Origin: JADJPO01 sp963724535
GTDB lineage: Bacteria > Actinomycetota > Actinomycetes > Actinomycetales > Kineosporiaceae
DNA: 64,000 nucleotides
NCBI GenBank assembly: GCA_963724535.1
Contig: CAVRVD010000011.1
Location: forward strand, 1-64,000
Direction: 5' to 3'
A model generated the notes under the pieces. The model did no database searches. It saw nothing but the letters and a program-made list of their open reading frames with translations, and had not been told where the DNA came from. The translations under genes were made by a program, and so were the position numbers. Each line of letters starts with the position of its first letter. The stretch's first letter is position 1. Shown piece after piece: positions 1-10,411 of the stretch.

Positions 1-32
1 GCCGTTCTGGCGGTGATGTCCTTCGCGGCCAT
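1..32 (-). CDS. Possible N-terminus of isoprenyl (undecaprenyl diphosphate) synthase, cut by window edge
   Basis: Only eleven codons are visible, starting at an ATG on the minus strand and reading M-A-A-K-D-I-T-A-R-T-A. A purine-rich stretch (GGGAAGGGCAGGG) lies just upstream, as expected for a ribosome binding site. The order pyrH-frr-uppS is very common in Alphaproteobacteria, so uppS is the expected next gene after frr. The call rests on context and start signals, not on recognisable protein sequence. A plus-strand reading that ends at position 60 is the alternative. Confidence 0.35.
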   Translation of the reverse strand, partial: MAAKDITART

Positions 33-65
33 TGGCCCTGCCCTTCCCGGCACCCGCTGAGCGGC

Positions 66-634
66 TTATACCTGCATGATCTCGGCTTGCTTGGTCTCAA
101 GCGCCCTGTCAACGCCTGCGATGGCCTTGTCGGTCAGGTTCTGCACCTCGTCGGTCCAGAATTTCTGGTCGTCCTCGGCACATGCCGTCGGACTTGGCCT
201 TCTTGATCTGGTCCATACCGTCGCGCCGGACGTTGCGCATCGCGACGCGGGCGCTTTCGGCATATTGCGCGGCAACCTTGGTCAGATCACGGCGGCGTTC
301 CTCGTTCAGCTCCGGGATCGGCAACATGATGATCGTGCCGTTGAGCTGCGGGTTGATCCCCAAGCCCGCTTTCCCGGATCGCCTTTTCGACCTTGCCGAC
401 CAGTTGCCTTGTCCCAGACGTTGATCGTGACCATGCGCGGTTCCGGCACGTTGATCGGTGCCCACCTGGTTGATCGGCGTCAGGCTGCCGTAGGCATCGA
501 CCATGCATCGGTTCGACCATCGAGGCCGAGGCGCGCCCGGTCCTGAGCGATGCGAATTCGTGCCGCAGTGCAGCCATCGCCCCGTCCATCCGGCGCTCCA
601 GGTCATCGATATCAATATCGATATCGTCGGACAT
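66..634 (-). pseudogene. frr: Ribosome recycling factor (frameshifted as sequenced)
   Basis: RRF splits post-termination ribosomes together with EF-G. Conserved blocks are readable across three frames: D-L-E-R-R-M-D-G-A near the start, then L-R-T-G-R-A-S, G-K-V-E-K-A-I-R-E-S, N-P-Q-L-N-G-T-I-I, N-E-E-R-R-R-D-L-T-K, and a C-terminus ending in E-T-K-Q-A-E-I-M-Q-V. The total length matches the usual ~187 residues. The start is the ATG at 634, giving M-S-D-D-I-D-I-D. At least four frame changes break the gene. Because the residues are otherwise near-perfect, I infer base-call errors rather than decay. It lies 90 bases downstream of pyrH on the same strand, the standard order. Confidence 0.85.
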
Positions 635-724
635 AGGTTCCGTTCTCGTTTCTGAAGCGGTCATTATTTCGTCCAGTCTTGGCGCGCGACAATACAGGAC
701 GCCGACTGCGGGAAAGATAGATCA

Positions 725-1458
725 TCAGCCTTTGACTGTCGTATAGGTGCCTTTGCCCGACAAAATCCCCCTGAAGCCACCGGGTTCGTCCAGCGAAAAC
801 ACGATGATCGGCAGGTCGTTGTCGCGCGCAAGGGCAATCGCCGACGCATCCATGACGCCCAGATGCTTTTGCAGCACCTCGTCATAGCTTACGATGTCAT
901 AGCGTTTGGCATCGGCGTGTTTCTTGGGGTCTTTGTCATAGACACCATCGACCTTGGTGCCTTTGAAGATCGCCTCGCAGCCCATTTCATTGGCGCGCAG
1001 GGTCGCGGCGGTGTCGGTGGTGAAATAGGGGTTGCCGGTGCCTGCGGCAAAGATGCAGACGCGCTTTTTCTCAAGGTGACGCACGGCGCGGCGCCGGATG
1101 TAGGGTTCGCATACCTGATCCATCGGAATGGCCGAGATGACGCGCGTGTGAATACTCAAGCTCTTCCAGCGCCGCCTGCATCGCCAGCGCGTTCATCACG
1201 GTGGCGAGCATGCCCATGTAGTCGGCAGTTGTCCGCTCCATCCCCTGGGCCGAGCCTTGCAGGCCGCGAAAGATGTTGCCGCCGCCGATCACCATGCAGA
1301 TCTCGACGCCCATGTCGTGGACCGATTTGACTTCGTCGGCGATGCGGCTGACGGTCGGCGGGTGCAAGCCGTAGCCCTGATCGCCCATCAGCGCCTCGCC
1401 CGAGATTTTCAGCAGGACACGTTTGTAGGTTACGCTGGGCTTCAGTTGCCCCGGTCAT
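725..1458 (-). pseudogene. pyrH: Uridylate (UMP) kinase (frameshifted as sequenced)
   Basis: PyrH phosphorylates UMP to UDP in the cytoplasm, the first step towards UTP/CTP. The C-terminal 130 residues are in one clean frame and include T-G-N-P-Y-F-T-T-D-T-A-A, K-G-T-K-V-D-G-V-Y-D-K-D-P and the ending G-T-Y-T-T-V-K-G. The middle block with M-V-I-G-G-G-N-I-F-R-G and the N-terminal phosphate-binding region lie in two other frames. The ATG at 1458 gives the expected start. The divergent miaA begins about 140 bases away. At least two frameshifts interrupt the reading, most likely sequencing errors because no residues of the core are lost. Confidence 0.88.
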
Positions 1459-1595
1459 GAATTCTCACTTTGCATCTTGCTTCGGTTGGTCCGGCTTGGC
1501 CGCTTGCCCGATCGGCTGGCGCGCAAAATGGCCGAAATTGGCGGCAGGATCAACGGGTGAGACTTGCGAAACACGACAGATTGCGGGAAGTGCGT

Positions 1596-2504
1596 ATGAC
1601 GGAACCAATACTCTGCGAATCTGGACGCAATTCCCGCCGATAAACCAGTGGTGATCGCGGGTCCGACCGCCTCGGGCAAATCGGCGCTGGCGCTGGCAGA
1701 TTGCCAAGGCGCAAGGGCGGGTGATCGTCAACGCCGATGCCTTGCAGGTCTGGTCGGTCTGGCGCGTTCTGTCGGCCCGGCCCGATGCGACCGAAGAAGC
1801 CGGGTGCCGCATTTCCTGTTCGGCCACGAACACCCCGGTGACGATTGGTCCGGTTGGACAATGGCTGCGAGAGGTCAAGGACGCTGCTGGCGATGACCAT
1901 CCCGCACCGGTCATCGTGGGCGGGAGCGGGCTTTACCTGACCGCCCTGACCGAAGGCCTGGCGGAGATACCGGCGATCCCGGCCGAGATCCGCGAGACCG
2001 CGGAGACGGCTTATCGCCGAGGAGGTCGCGGCAGCGATGGCCGCGCGGCTTGAACCCGCACCCCGCGCCCTTATCGACCTGCGCAACCCTGCCCGCATCC
2101 AGCGCGCGTGGGAGGTGCTTGGCACGACCGGACGCGGTCTTGCCGACTGGCAGGACGGAAACCGGCCCGGCGATCTTGCCGCGGATCGGCGACGCTTCTA
2201 TAGCTGAAGTGTGATCGTGACTGGCTTGCCGCGCGCATCGACCAGCGGTTTGAGCAGATGATCGCGCAAGGCGCGCTGGCCGAGGTCGAGGCGGTCTTGC
2301 CGATCTGGCAACCGACGGCACTTGGGCCACGCGCCATCGGCGCGGCGGAGTTCGTGGCCCATCTTCTGGGGGAAGACCACGATCGCCGACACTATATGTG
2401 CCGCGAAAGCCGCCAGCCGCCAATATGCCAAGCGCCAGCGGACATGGCTGCGGCGGCGGATGGGGGCGTGGCAGGCCGTAAGGCCCGATCTGCCTATCAT
2501 CTGA
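1596..2504 (+). pseudogene. miaA: tRNA dimethylallyltransferase (frameshifted as sequenced)
   Basis: MiaA transfers a dimethylallyl group to A37 of tRNAs that read U-starting codons. The P-loop V-V-I-A-G-P-T-A-S-G-K-S-A-L-A-L starts at about 1645, followed in other frames by V-N-A-D-A-L-Q-V-W, H-F-L-F-G-H, V-I-V-G-G-S-G-L-Y-L-T-A-L, and the C-terminal S-R-Q-Y-A-K-R-Q-R-T-W-L-R-R-R block typical of the family. The ATG at 1596 is the most likely start; the stop is at 2504. At least four frame changes are needed to read the whole protein. It is divergent from pyrH. Confidence 0.8.
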
Positions 2505-2686
2505 GCATTCGGCCAGCCTTTGCCGACAGCTTGATTTGGCAGAAGTTTTTCCTTGGCCTTCTCCCGGGAAATTGCATAAAACGCACCTAGCTGGTCGGCG
2601 CAATTTGCGGCCGAGTATGCTTGTATGAATACCGATTAGGTTGATTTGCCCCGCCTCAATCCCACCGACTGAAAGGCAATGTACGC

Positions 2687-3629
2687 ATGGCAAAACTTTT
2701 CTCAGGCCCACCGCTGTCTCAGTTCGAGAATGGCAGGCGCCCCGCTGCACAGCCCCAGACGGCTGTGACCGAGAAAGATGCGCCTGCGAAAGCCGTGGGG
2801 CGCCGTGCGCCGCGTCCGGCAGTTGCCCTTCCCGAGGCCGAAGCGAAGCCGTTGCGACTGGTGCCGATTCTCGCGGCTTGCCAGCGGCGGTCGCTGGCGG
2901 GTCGAGGCGATGCGGGCCTATGCGGAGCCGCTCTTGTTGTGGTTCACCCGTGGTCAGGGGCGGATCACCGTGGGCGGTATCACGCGCGGTTATGGCGCGC
3001 ACAATGCGATCTACATTCCGGCGGGTGTGATGCATGGCTTTGAGGTCGGGCCGCAGACCTTCGGGACGGCGCTGTTCTTTGGCCGCGATCACGGGCTGGA
3101 CCTGCCCGACAATCGCCGATGCATCTGCGCATCCGTGATGTGGTGCCACAAAGCGAACTGTCGGGCATCATCGAGAATATCGTCCGCGAGACCGAGACCG
3201 ACCGCCCCGGCAAGGAAAAGGCGGCGCTGCACTATCTGGGCATCCTTGGGTGTGCTGGCTGGAGCGTCAGGCGGCAGTGTCCGGCGATGAGACCAAGCGC
3301 CCCGATGCCTCGCGCAGGCTGGCGCGGGCTTATGCCGACATTCTGGAGCATGAACTTCCGCAGCGGCATGGGCGTGAGCGATCTTGCGCGCGAACTTGGC
3401 GTGACCTCCACGCACCTGACGCGGGTCTGCAACAAGACCTGTGGAAGGTCGGCCTCTGACCTGCTGCACGACCGGCTCATACTTCGAGGCGCGAAAGCTT
3501 CTGACGGAAACACGCACACCGGTCGCCAGGTGGCGCAGTTCGCTGGGATTTAATTCGGCTGCGTATTTTACCCGCGCTTTCCAGCACCGGGTTGGCAAAA
3601 CCCCGTCAGCCTTCCGCAAGTCGAGTTGA
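2687..3629 (+). pseudogene. AraC-family transcriptional regulator (frameshifted as sequenced)
   Basis: The start at 2687 reads M-A-K-L-F-S-G-P-P. The middle resembles an AraC cupin-like sensing domain (R-A-Y-A-E-P-L-L-L-W-F-T-R-G-Q-G-R, then Y-I-P-A-G-V-M-H-G-F). The C-terminal third has the double helix-turn-helix signature: D-L-A-R-E-L-G-V-T-S-T-H-L-T-R-V-C-N-K, L-L-H-D-R-L-I-L, and G-F-N-S-A-A-Y-F-T-R-A-F-Q. Blocks are spread over all three frames, so several indels are present. It sits directly upstream of the peptide ABC operon in the same direction, so it may regulate that operon. The ligand cannot be told from sequence. Confidence 0.75.
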
Positions 3630-3837
3630 TGGTCACAATTCCGTGATGGCGGAAAAAACTCCGGTCTTTTTTGGCGAAATACCGTCATAGCGCTGTAGTG
3701 TCGTATTCCGACATTGACGTGTCGTCCAAAACGGTGCGCATATGGGCCTGAGTTCAATTGTCGCCTCGTCAAAACCCGGCGCAGACCGGGGTTCACAGAC
3801 AGCGAACGATCCGGACTTTCGCACAGGGAGTAAAAGA
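3630..3837. promoter_or_regulatory. Intergenic region before the peptide ABC operon
   Basis: This 208-base gap separates the AraC-type regulator from the substrate-binding protein gene. It must carry the operon promoter and is the likely target of the neighbouring regulator. A purine-rich ribosome binding site (CAGGGAG) precedes the ATG at 3838. I could not identify a convincing operator by eye. Confidence 0.35.
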
Positions 3838-5501
3838 ATGACGAAACACGTTAAGACTCGATGCGCTGCATCAGGCGGCAGTCATGTACGCCGAGGAACA
3901 CAAGGCTGGCACTCTGAGCCGCCGCGAGTTCATGGCACGCACGACTGCACTGGGTGTTTCCGCAGCCGCAGCCTACGGGCTGATCGGTCTTGCGGCCCCA
4001 ACGGCTGCCCGCGCTGCTGACCCGGTTTCGGGCGGCACGCTGCGGATGAACATGGAAACCAAGGCCGGAAAGACCCGCGCACCTGGGACTGGTCGGAACT
4101 GGCCAACTTTGCCCGTGGCTGGCTTGACTATCTGGTCGAATACAACAGCGACGGCACGCTCCGCGGCATGTTGCTGGAAAGCTGGGACACCAATGAGGAC
4201 GCCACCGAATACACGCTGAACGTCCGCAAGGGCGTAAGTGGAACAATGGCGACGATTTCACCGCCGATGACGTTGCCAACAACATCAACCGCTGGTGCGA
4301 TGCCGAGGTTGAAGGCAACTCGATGGCCGCGCGCATGGGCGCGCTGGTGGACTGAGACCAAGAAAGCCCGCGAAGGCGGCATCACGGTTGTCGATGCCAC
4401 ACCGTCAAGCTGGTGCTTACCGCGCCGGATATCACCGATCATCGTCGGCATGGCCGACTATCCGGCTGCCGTTGTTCACATCGAGCTACGAGAACGGCGA
4501 CCCGGCGAACAACGCCGATCGGCACCGGCCCCTACCTGCCCGAGACCAACGAGGTTGGCGTCAAGCAGGTGCTGGTCAAGAACGCCGATCACACATGGTG
4601 GGGCACCGAGGTTTATGGCGGCCCGTATCTTGACCGGATCGAGTTACATCGACCTTGGCACCGACACGTCGCCGCCGTTGCCGCTGCGGCCGAAGCCGAC
4701 GAGATCGACGTGACCTATCAGACCGACGGCGATTTCGTCGAGGTGTTCGACGGCCTTGGCTGGACCAAGTCCGAAGCCGTCACCTCGGCAACGATCGCGG
4801 TGCGCTTCAACCAGGACGCCGATCTCTACAAGGACGCAGCGGTCCGCAAGGCCCTGCAACTGATGCGGTCGACAACGCGATCGTTCTGGAACTTGGCTAT
4901 GCCGGTCTTGGCACAGCCGGCGGAAAACCACCATGTCTGCCCGATCCACCCGGAATATGCCGAGCTTGCCCCGCTGACGGTCGATCCGGCAGCCGCCAAG
5001 GCGATGATCGACGAAGCTGGCATGGCCGATCACGAGTTCGAACTGATCTCGATCGACGACGACTGGCAGGCGGCAACCTGCGATGCGGTCGCCGCACAGA
5101 TCCGCGACGCCGGCATCAACATCAAGCGGACGATCCTGCCCGGCTCGACCTTCTGGAACGACTGGACCAAGTATCCGTTCTCGGCGACCGAATGGAACAT
5201 GCGCCCGCTTGGCGTGCAGGTTCTGGCGCTGGCCTACAAGTCGCGGCGTGGCCTGGAACGAAACGCGCCTTTGCACAATGCCGAGTTCGACGCGTCTGCT
5301 GGCCGAAGCCATGTCGATCGCCGATGCGGACAAGCGCCGCGAGGTGATGGCCAAGATCGAAAAGATCATGCAAGATGAAGGCGTGCTGATCCAGCCCTAC
5401 TGGCGGTCGCTCTACCGCCACGCCAAGCCGAATGTGCATGGGTGCCGACATGCACCCGACCTTCGAAGATCCACCACTACAAGTGGTGGATCGACGCCTG
5501 A
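3838..5501 (+). pseudogene. Peptide ABC transporter substrate-binding protein, Tat signal (frameshifted as sequenced)
   Basis: This is a family-5 (SBP_bac_5) extracytoplasmic solute-binding protein, which delivers peptides or related solutes to the permeases encoded next door. After the ATG at 3838 a twin-arginine export signal can be read (S-R-R-E-F-M followed by a hydrophobic alanine-rich stretch and A-R-A-A-D). Later blocks typical of the family include N-A-D-H-T-W-W-G, T-I-A-V-R-F-N-Q-D-A, and the C-terminal E-G-V-L-I-Q-P-Y-W-R-S-L-Y. The stop TGA is at 5499. At least six frameshifts break it. It is the first gene of a binding protein-permease-permease-ATPase operon. Confidence 0.82.
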
Positions 5502-5619
5502 TCCGGAACACGGGGGCGCGGCAGTGATCGCGCGCCCTACTTTGCGCTGCGCAAGGTCGCTGCCGCGCGACCGTTCGGGGGACTGCCGGCCATTGCCCGA
5601 CAGCCGAGGAATTGGGAAC

Positions 5620-6674
5620 ATGCTCAAATTCATCGCCCGGCGCGTCTGTCATGATGATCCTGTCGGCACTCTGCCTGACCTTCGTCGTGTTCTTCCTGAC
5701 CAACCTGCCGCCCGAACCTTGAAAAGGTCGCGAAATCCGAGGCCGGGCTCCGGATTACCGACGAGGAGGTGCCAAGCTGGCTGGACAAGAACGGCTACGC
5801 GTCAGCCGCTGCTGAAACGCTATGGCGAATGGCTGGGCGTTGCGCCCGGCTGGACCCGCACCGACGAGACGGCACGGTGACCGGGCCGCTGCATCACCCG
5901 TGGCGACGACCGCCGAAACGCGCCCGCGCTTTTGCGGTGTCCTGCAGGGCGATTGGGGTCATATCCAACGTCTTCAAGGATGAGGTCGTCGACGATCATC
6001 GCAACCCGGCTGGGCCTGACCGGCATGCTGATGTTCTGGGTCATGCTGGTGATGGTGCCCGTCGCGCTGATCATCGGCGTGCTGGCCGGGCATGCGCGAG
6101 GGATCACGGCTGGATCGCACGCTGTCCACCTTCTCTATCGCCATCGACGGCAACGCCGGAATATGTCTCGGGCGTCATTCTCATCGCGATCTTCTCGTCC
6201 TCGGCGGTTGGCCTGAAATGGTTCAAGGGCACGGCCACCACCGCGATGGATGACATCACCTTCGAGAACTTCTTCCTGCCGGTGCTGACCATCGCGCTTT
6301 ACGGCATCGGCTATATCGCCCGGATGACCCGCGCCTCGATGACCGAGGTGATGACCGCCCAATACATCCGCACCGCGCGGCTGAAGGGCGTCAGCTTTCC
6401 GAACATCGTCATGAAACACGCGCTGCGCAACGCGCTGATCGCGCCCTTCACGGTGATCATGCTGCAATTCCCGTGGCTTCTGAACGGCGTCGTCATCGTC
6501 GAGACGCTGTTCAACTACAAGGGCTTCGGCTGGACGCTGGTGCAGGCCGCCGGCAACAACGACATCGAGCTGCTGCTGGCCTGCTCGGTCGTGGCCGTCT
6601 TCGTCGTGCTGGTCACCCAGCTGATCTCCGACATCGGCTATGTCTTCCTGAACCCGCGAATCCGGATCAGCTGA
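5620..6674 (+). pseudogene. Peptide ABC transporter permease, DppB/OppB type (5' half frameshifted)
   Basis: Inner-membrane permease of the BPD_transp_1 family. The start at 5620 reads M-L-K-F-I-A-R-R, the usual DppB opening. The 3' part is one clean frame with the EAA-type loop (M-T-R-A-S-M-T-E-V-M, Y-I-R-T-A-R-L-K-G-V, H-A-L-R-N-A-L-I-A-P) and ends F-L-N-P-R-I-R-I-S. Several indels lie between about 5,650 and 6,180. A long periplasmic loop after the first helix is typical of this subfamily. The second permease starts 1 base after its stop. Confidence 0.83.
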
Positions 6675-6675
6675 C

Positions 6676-7856
6676 ATGGAAGACCTCACTGGGGCGCCAT
6701 CACTCTTGCATCCTGTGCAAAGCAGTTCTGCCGGTCTGGATCGCGCTGATTGTCGACCTTCGCCCTGTCGATCACGTTCAAGCGCCGGCTGGGCCTTTAC
6801 GGCAAGCTCTTCGATTCCACGATCGGCATGATCGGCTTCGCCATTGTGATGTTCTGGGTCTTCACCGCGATCTTCGCGCCGATGATCGTCACCCATGACA
6901 CACTCAGCCAGATCAGCCAGATGAAGAACAAGCTGCCGGGCACGGTCTTGCCCGATGGCACCAGCTGGTACCTCCTTGGCGGCGACCACCTGGGCCGCGA
7001 CGTGTTTTCGCCGCATGGTCGCCGGCAGCCGCGTCGTGATCGAGATCGCCCCGCTCGCCACGCTCTTCGCCTTCATGGTCGGCATCACGCTTGGCCTGCC
7101 GGCGGGCTACTTTGGCGGCAAGCTCGACACGGGCCTCAGCTTTCTCGCCAACCTGGTGCTGGCCTTCCCGGTGATCCTGCTCTTCTACCTTCTGGTCACG
7201 CCCGAGATCGTCGAAACCGGCCTGCCGCAATATATGGCGGTGGTGCTGTTCATCTTCCCGATCATCTTTCTGATCTTGCTGATCAACTCGCGCTACTACG
7301 TAAAGCCCGGCCTGCGCAATCATGGTCGATCGCCCTGATCGTGGTGATCGGCGGGTGATCTCTATCTGGCACTGGTCTGCGAACCCGGCACCCGCGTCTC
7401 ACTCCTGCCCGAAAGGCTCGATCTGCTGCACATCCCAGGCAATATCCTGATCGTCTTCGTCTCGGTGGTGTTCGTGAACTCGCCCACCGTGTTCCGGATC
7501 GTCCGCGGCATCACGCTGGACATCAAGACGCGCGACTATGTCGCTGCCGCCCAGACACGCGGCGAGGGGCCGTGGTACATCATGCTGTGGGAAATCCTGC
7601 CCAACGCCCGCGGACCGCTGATCGTCGATTTCTGCCTGCGCATCGGCTACACGACGATCCTGCTCGGAACATTGGGCTTCTTCGGCCTCGGCCTGTCGCC
7701 CGAAAGCCCGGACTGGGGCTCAACGATCAACGCCGGACGCAAGCTTCTGACGATCGCTCCCCACCCGGCCTTCGTGCCGGCGCTGGCGCTGATGAGCCTG
7801 TTCTCGGCCTCAACCTTCTGGCTGACGGCCTGCGCGAAGAAAGCCTGAGGGACTGA
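6676..7856 (+). pseudogene. Peptide ABC transporter permease, DppC/OppC type (frameshifted as sequenced)
   Basis: Second permease of the peptide transporter. The N-terminal cytoplasmic segment leads to a first helix (F-A-I-V-M-F-W-V-F-T-A-I-F-A-P) and the family motif G-G-D-H-L-G-R-D-V-F-S-R. The 3' part carries R-D-Y-V-A-A-A-Q-T-R-G-E and L-G-F-F-G-L-G-L-S-P-E-S-P-D-W-G. A late frameshift near 7,800 sends the annotated frame to a premature end at 7,848. The authentic C-terminus, L-N-L-L-A-D-G-L-R-E-E-S-L-R-D, is read in another frame to 7,856. The second half of the operon follows 91 bases later. Confidence 0.82.
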
Positions 7857-7903
7857 AGATCGGGCCACCCCGCCCTTCTTCTGTTGAAAAATACCTTGGG
7901 GGT

Positions 7904-7922
7904 CCGGGGGCAAAGCCCCCGG
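7904..7922. repeat. Perfect 8-bp-stem hairpin inside the transporter operon
   Basis: CCGGGGGC-AAA-GCCCCCGG is a perfect inverted repeat with a three-base loop, preceded by ATACCTTGGGGGT. It lies between the permease and the ATPase gene. Similar G-rich/C-rich intergenic palindromes are, from memory, common in Rhodobacteraceae genomes. It has no T-tract, so it may stabilise mRNA or attenuate rather than fully terminate. Confidence 0.6.
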
Positions 7923-7947
7923 CCTCCCTCCCAAGACCAACCGGGAG

Positions 7948-10047
7948 ATGACGATGACCAACCAGGACCCATGGGATCCGACCAAGCCGATCCTCGAGAT
8001 TGACAACCTGTCGATCTCCTTCTTCACCCGTCTGCGCGAAATCCCCGCGGTCATGGATTTCTCCTGCAATGTCATGCCGGGCGAGGCGATGGGGCTTGTC
8101 GGCGAATCCGGTTGCGGCAAGTCCACGGTCGCGCTCGCCGTGATGCGCGATCTGGGCAAGAACGGCCGCATCATCGGCGGCACGATCAAGTTCAAGGGCC
8201 GCGACCTAACTACGATGAGCGAGGAAGAGCTGCGCCATCTTCGCGGTTCGGAAATCGCCATGATCTATCAAGAACCGATGGCCTCGCTGAACCCGGCGAT
8301 GAAGATCGGCAAGCAGCTGATCGAAGTGCCGATGATCCATGAGGGCATGGACAAGGCCAAGGCTTGGGAGCTTGCGCGTCAGATCGTCACCGACGTGCGC
8401 CTGCCCGACCCGGACCGCATCCTCAAGGCCTATCCGCACCAGCTTTCGGGCGGTCAGCAGCAGCGCATCGTCATCGCCATGGCGCTGATGTCAAAGCCGG
8501 CGCTGCTGATCCTCGATGAGCCGACAACCGCGCTTGATGTGACGGTCGAGGCGGGCATCGTCGATCTGGTCAAGGATCTGGGCCACAAATACGGCACCTC
8601 GATGCTGTTCATCAGCCACAACCTTGGCCTTATTCTTGATGTCTGCGACCGGCTTTGCGTGATGTATTCCGGCGAGGCGGTCGAAACCGGCAATGTCGCC
8701 GATGTCTTCGACCGGATGCAGCACCCCTATACCCAGGCGCTGTTTCGGTCGATTCCGCTGCCCGGTGCCGACAAGAACGCCAGACCGCTGGTGTCGATCC
8801 CCGGCAACTTTCCCTTGCCGCATGAACGCCCGAAGGGCTGCAATTTCGGCCCGCGCTGCGATTATTTCAAGGCGGGTCTCTGCGATGCCGGGGACATCCC
8901 GATGGTGTCCGTGTCGGACCATGATCGCCACCGCACCCGCTGCCTGCGGGTGGCCGAGATTGACTGGAACGCCAAGGCGGTGGCCAAGGCCGTCAGGGAA
9001 AAGGCCCCGATTGGCGATGTTGTCCTCAAGATGGAAGACCTGCGCAAATACTACGAAGTCTCGTCGGGGATGTTTGCTAGTGGGCTGACCAAGGTCGTCA
9101 AGGCCAATGAAACCCTCAGCTTTGAGGCGCATGAAGGCGAGACCTTGGCAATCGTCGGCGAATCCGGGTGTGGCAAATCAACCTTCGCCAAGGTCCTGAT
9201 GGGGCTTGAGACGGCCACCTCTGGCAAGATCATGCTTTATGACCGCGATATCCAGTCCACGCCGATCCAGAAGCGCAGCGTCGATACGGTTTCGGGTGTG
9301 CAGATGGTGTTCCAGAACCCGTTCGACACGCTCAACCCTTCGATGACCGTCGGGCGCCAGATCATCCGCGCGCTCGAGATTTTCGGCAAGGGCGGGGCTA
9401 CCGATGCCGCGCGCAAGGAGAGGATGCTGGAACTGCTTGACCTGGTAAAACTGCCGCGTGCCTTCGCGGATCGGATGCCACGGCAGTTGTCGGGCGGCCA
9501 AAAGCAGCGCGTGGGGATCGCGCGGGCCTTTGCCGGCGATGCGAAGGTCGTGGTGGCCGATGAGCCGGTGTCAGCACTTGATGTCTCGGTTCAGGCCGCC
9601 GTCACCGATCTTTTGATGGAGATTCAGCGTGAAAACCGCACGACGCTCTTGTTCATCAGCCATGATCTGTCGATCGTGCGCTACCTCGCCGACCGGGTGA
9701 TGGTGATGTATCTGGGCCATGTGGTTGAACTTGGCACCACCGATCAGGTCTTCGCGCCGCCCTATCACCCCTATACCGAGGCACTTTTGTCGGCGGTTCC
9801 CATCGCAGATACCCGCGTCAAAAAAAAGCGGGTGCTTCTGGAAGGCGATATTCCGTCTGCGATGAACCCGCCACCGGGGTGTCCGTTCCAGACCCGCTGC
9901 GGCTGGAAGTCGAAAGTGCCGGGGGGATTGTGCGATACCGAAATGCCGCCGATGCGAAACTTGGCAGGCGGACATCAGGTCAAATGTCATTTGCCCCAGG
10001 CTGAATTTGACGCGATGGAACCTGTCATCAAGATCTCGGCCGAGTGA
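7948..10047 (+). CDS. Peptide ABC transporter, fused double ATPase (DppD-DppF type)
   Basis: This intact 699-residue protein joins two ATPase domains in one chain; together they power the two permeases upstream. The first domain has Walker A G-E-S-G-C-G-K-S-T near residue 52, signature L-S-G-G-Q-Q-Q-R and Walker B L-L-I-L-D-E-P. The second repeats these (G-E-S-G-C-G-K-S-T near residue 410, L-S-G-G-Q-K-Q-R, V-V-V-A-D-E-P). Each half ends in the cysteine-rich oligopeptide-transporter C-terminal motif (F-G-P-R-C-D-Y-F and C-P-F-Q-T-R-C-G). The start ATG follows GGGAGATGACG. Unlike its neighbours it contains no frameshift. A fused pair is a known but less common arrangement; most systems use separate DppD and DppF. 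Confidence 0.92.
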   Translation: MTMTNQDPWDPTKPILEIDNLSISFFTRLREIPAVMDFSCNVMPGEAMGLVGESGCGKSTVALAVMRDLGKNGRIIGGTIKFKGRDLTTMSEEELRHLRGSEIAMIYQEPMASLNPAMKIGKQLIEVPMIHEGMDKAKAWELARQIVTDVRLPDPDRILKAYPHQLSGGQQQRIVIAMALMSKPALLILDEPTTALDVTVEAGIVDLVKDLGHKYGTSMLFISHNLGLILDVCDRLCVMYSGEAVETGNVADVFDRMQHPYTQALFRSIPLPGADKNARPLVSIPGNFPLPHERPKGCNFGPRCDYFKAGLCDAGDIPMVSVSDHDRHRTRCLRVAEIDWNAKAVAKAVREKAPIGDVVLKMEDLRKYYEVSSGMFASGLTKVVKANETLSFEAHEGETLAIVGESGCGKSTFAKVLMGLETATSGKIMLYDRDIQSTPIQKRSVDTVSGVQMVFQNPFDTLNPSMTVGRQIIRALEIFGKGGATDAARKERMLELLDLVKLPRAFADRMPRQLSGGQKQRVGIARAFAGDAKVVVADEPVSALDVSVQAAVTDLLMEIQRENRTTLLFISHDLSIVRYLADRVMVMYLGHVVELGTTDQVFAPPYHPYTEALLSAVPIADTRVKKKRVLLEGDIPSAMNPPPGCPFQTRCGWKSKVPGGLCDTEMPPMRNLAGGHQVKCHLPQAEFDAMEPVIKISAE

Positions 10048-10174
10048 TCAGGACCGCCACCCTTAGCGCATCGGTTGAGCAGCCGGACCTGAACGATCGG
10101 ATTATTTCGCAGGAATCCTGACGGATGGCGGCGTGGTTAACCGCGGCTAAACCAAATTGCGGTTGAGTGGGGCT

Positions 10175-10330
10175 ATGAAAAACATGATTGCACAAAAATC
10201 GCGGCCCTCGACTCTCAAGACGGTTACCTTGCGGGCGACCGGGCTTGTGGCCATGGTCCTGTCATCATCGCTGATGATCACTTTGATCGGCTTTTCCCTG
10301 GCGTTGATAATCCGTCTTCCCGCCGGCTAG
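10175..10330 (+). CDS. Hypothetical small single-helix membrane peptide (51 aa)
   Basis: I do not recognise this reading frame. It runs from an ATG at 10,175 to TAG at 10,328, with a basic N-terminus (M-K-N-M-I-A-Q-K-S-R-P) followed by one hydrophobic helix (G-L-V-A-M-V-L-S-S-S-L-M-I-T-L-I-G-F-S-L-A-L-I-I) and a short tail. GTGGGG seven bases upstream could serve as ribosome binding site. It is shorter than most gene finders report. It could equally be an untranslated part of the gap between the transporter operon and glk. Confidence 0.4.
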   Translation: MKNMIAQKSRPSTLKTVTLRATGLVAMVLSSSLMITLIGFSLALIIRLPAG

Positions 10331-10365
10331 GTGCGGCCTGCGCTGGCGAAACACAGAGTGAAGGA

Positions 10366-10411
10366 CTGGGTGCAAGGTAACTGGGCGCAAGGTAGCTGGG
10401 CACCAGCGTAA
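10366..10411. repeat. Three imperfect 15-bp tandem repeats upstream of glk
   Basis: The unit CTGGGYGCAAGGTAR occurs at 10,366 and 10,381, and a diverged copy (CTGGGCACCAGCGTAA) at 10,396. The rest of the 10,331-10,575 gap shows no gene I can support. The repeat may be a simple replication-slippage tract or bind a regulator of glk. Confidence 0.55.

Noticed and set aside
1..60. C-terminus of a plus-strand gene ending at the TGA at 58-60
   Set aside because: Twenty hydrophobic codons are too few to identify; the opposite strand offers a ribosome binding site and ATG where uppS is expected after frr.
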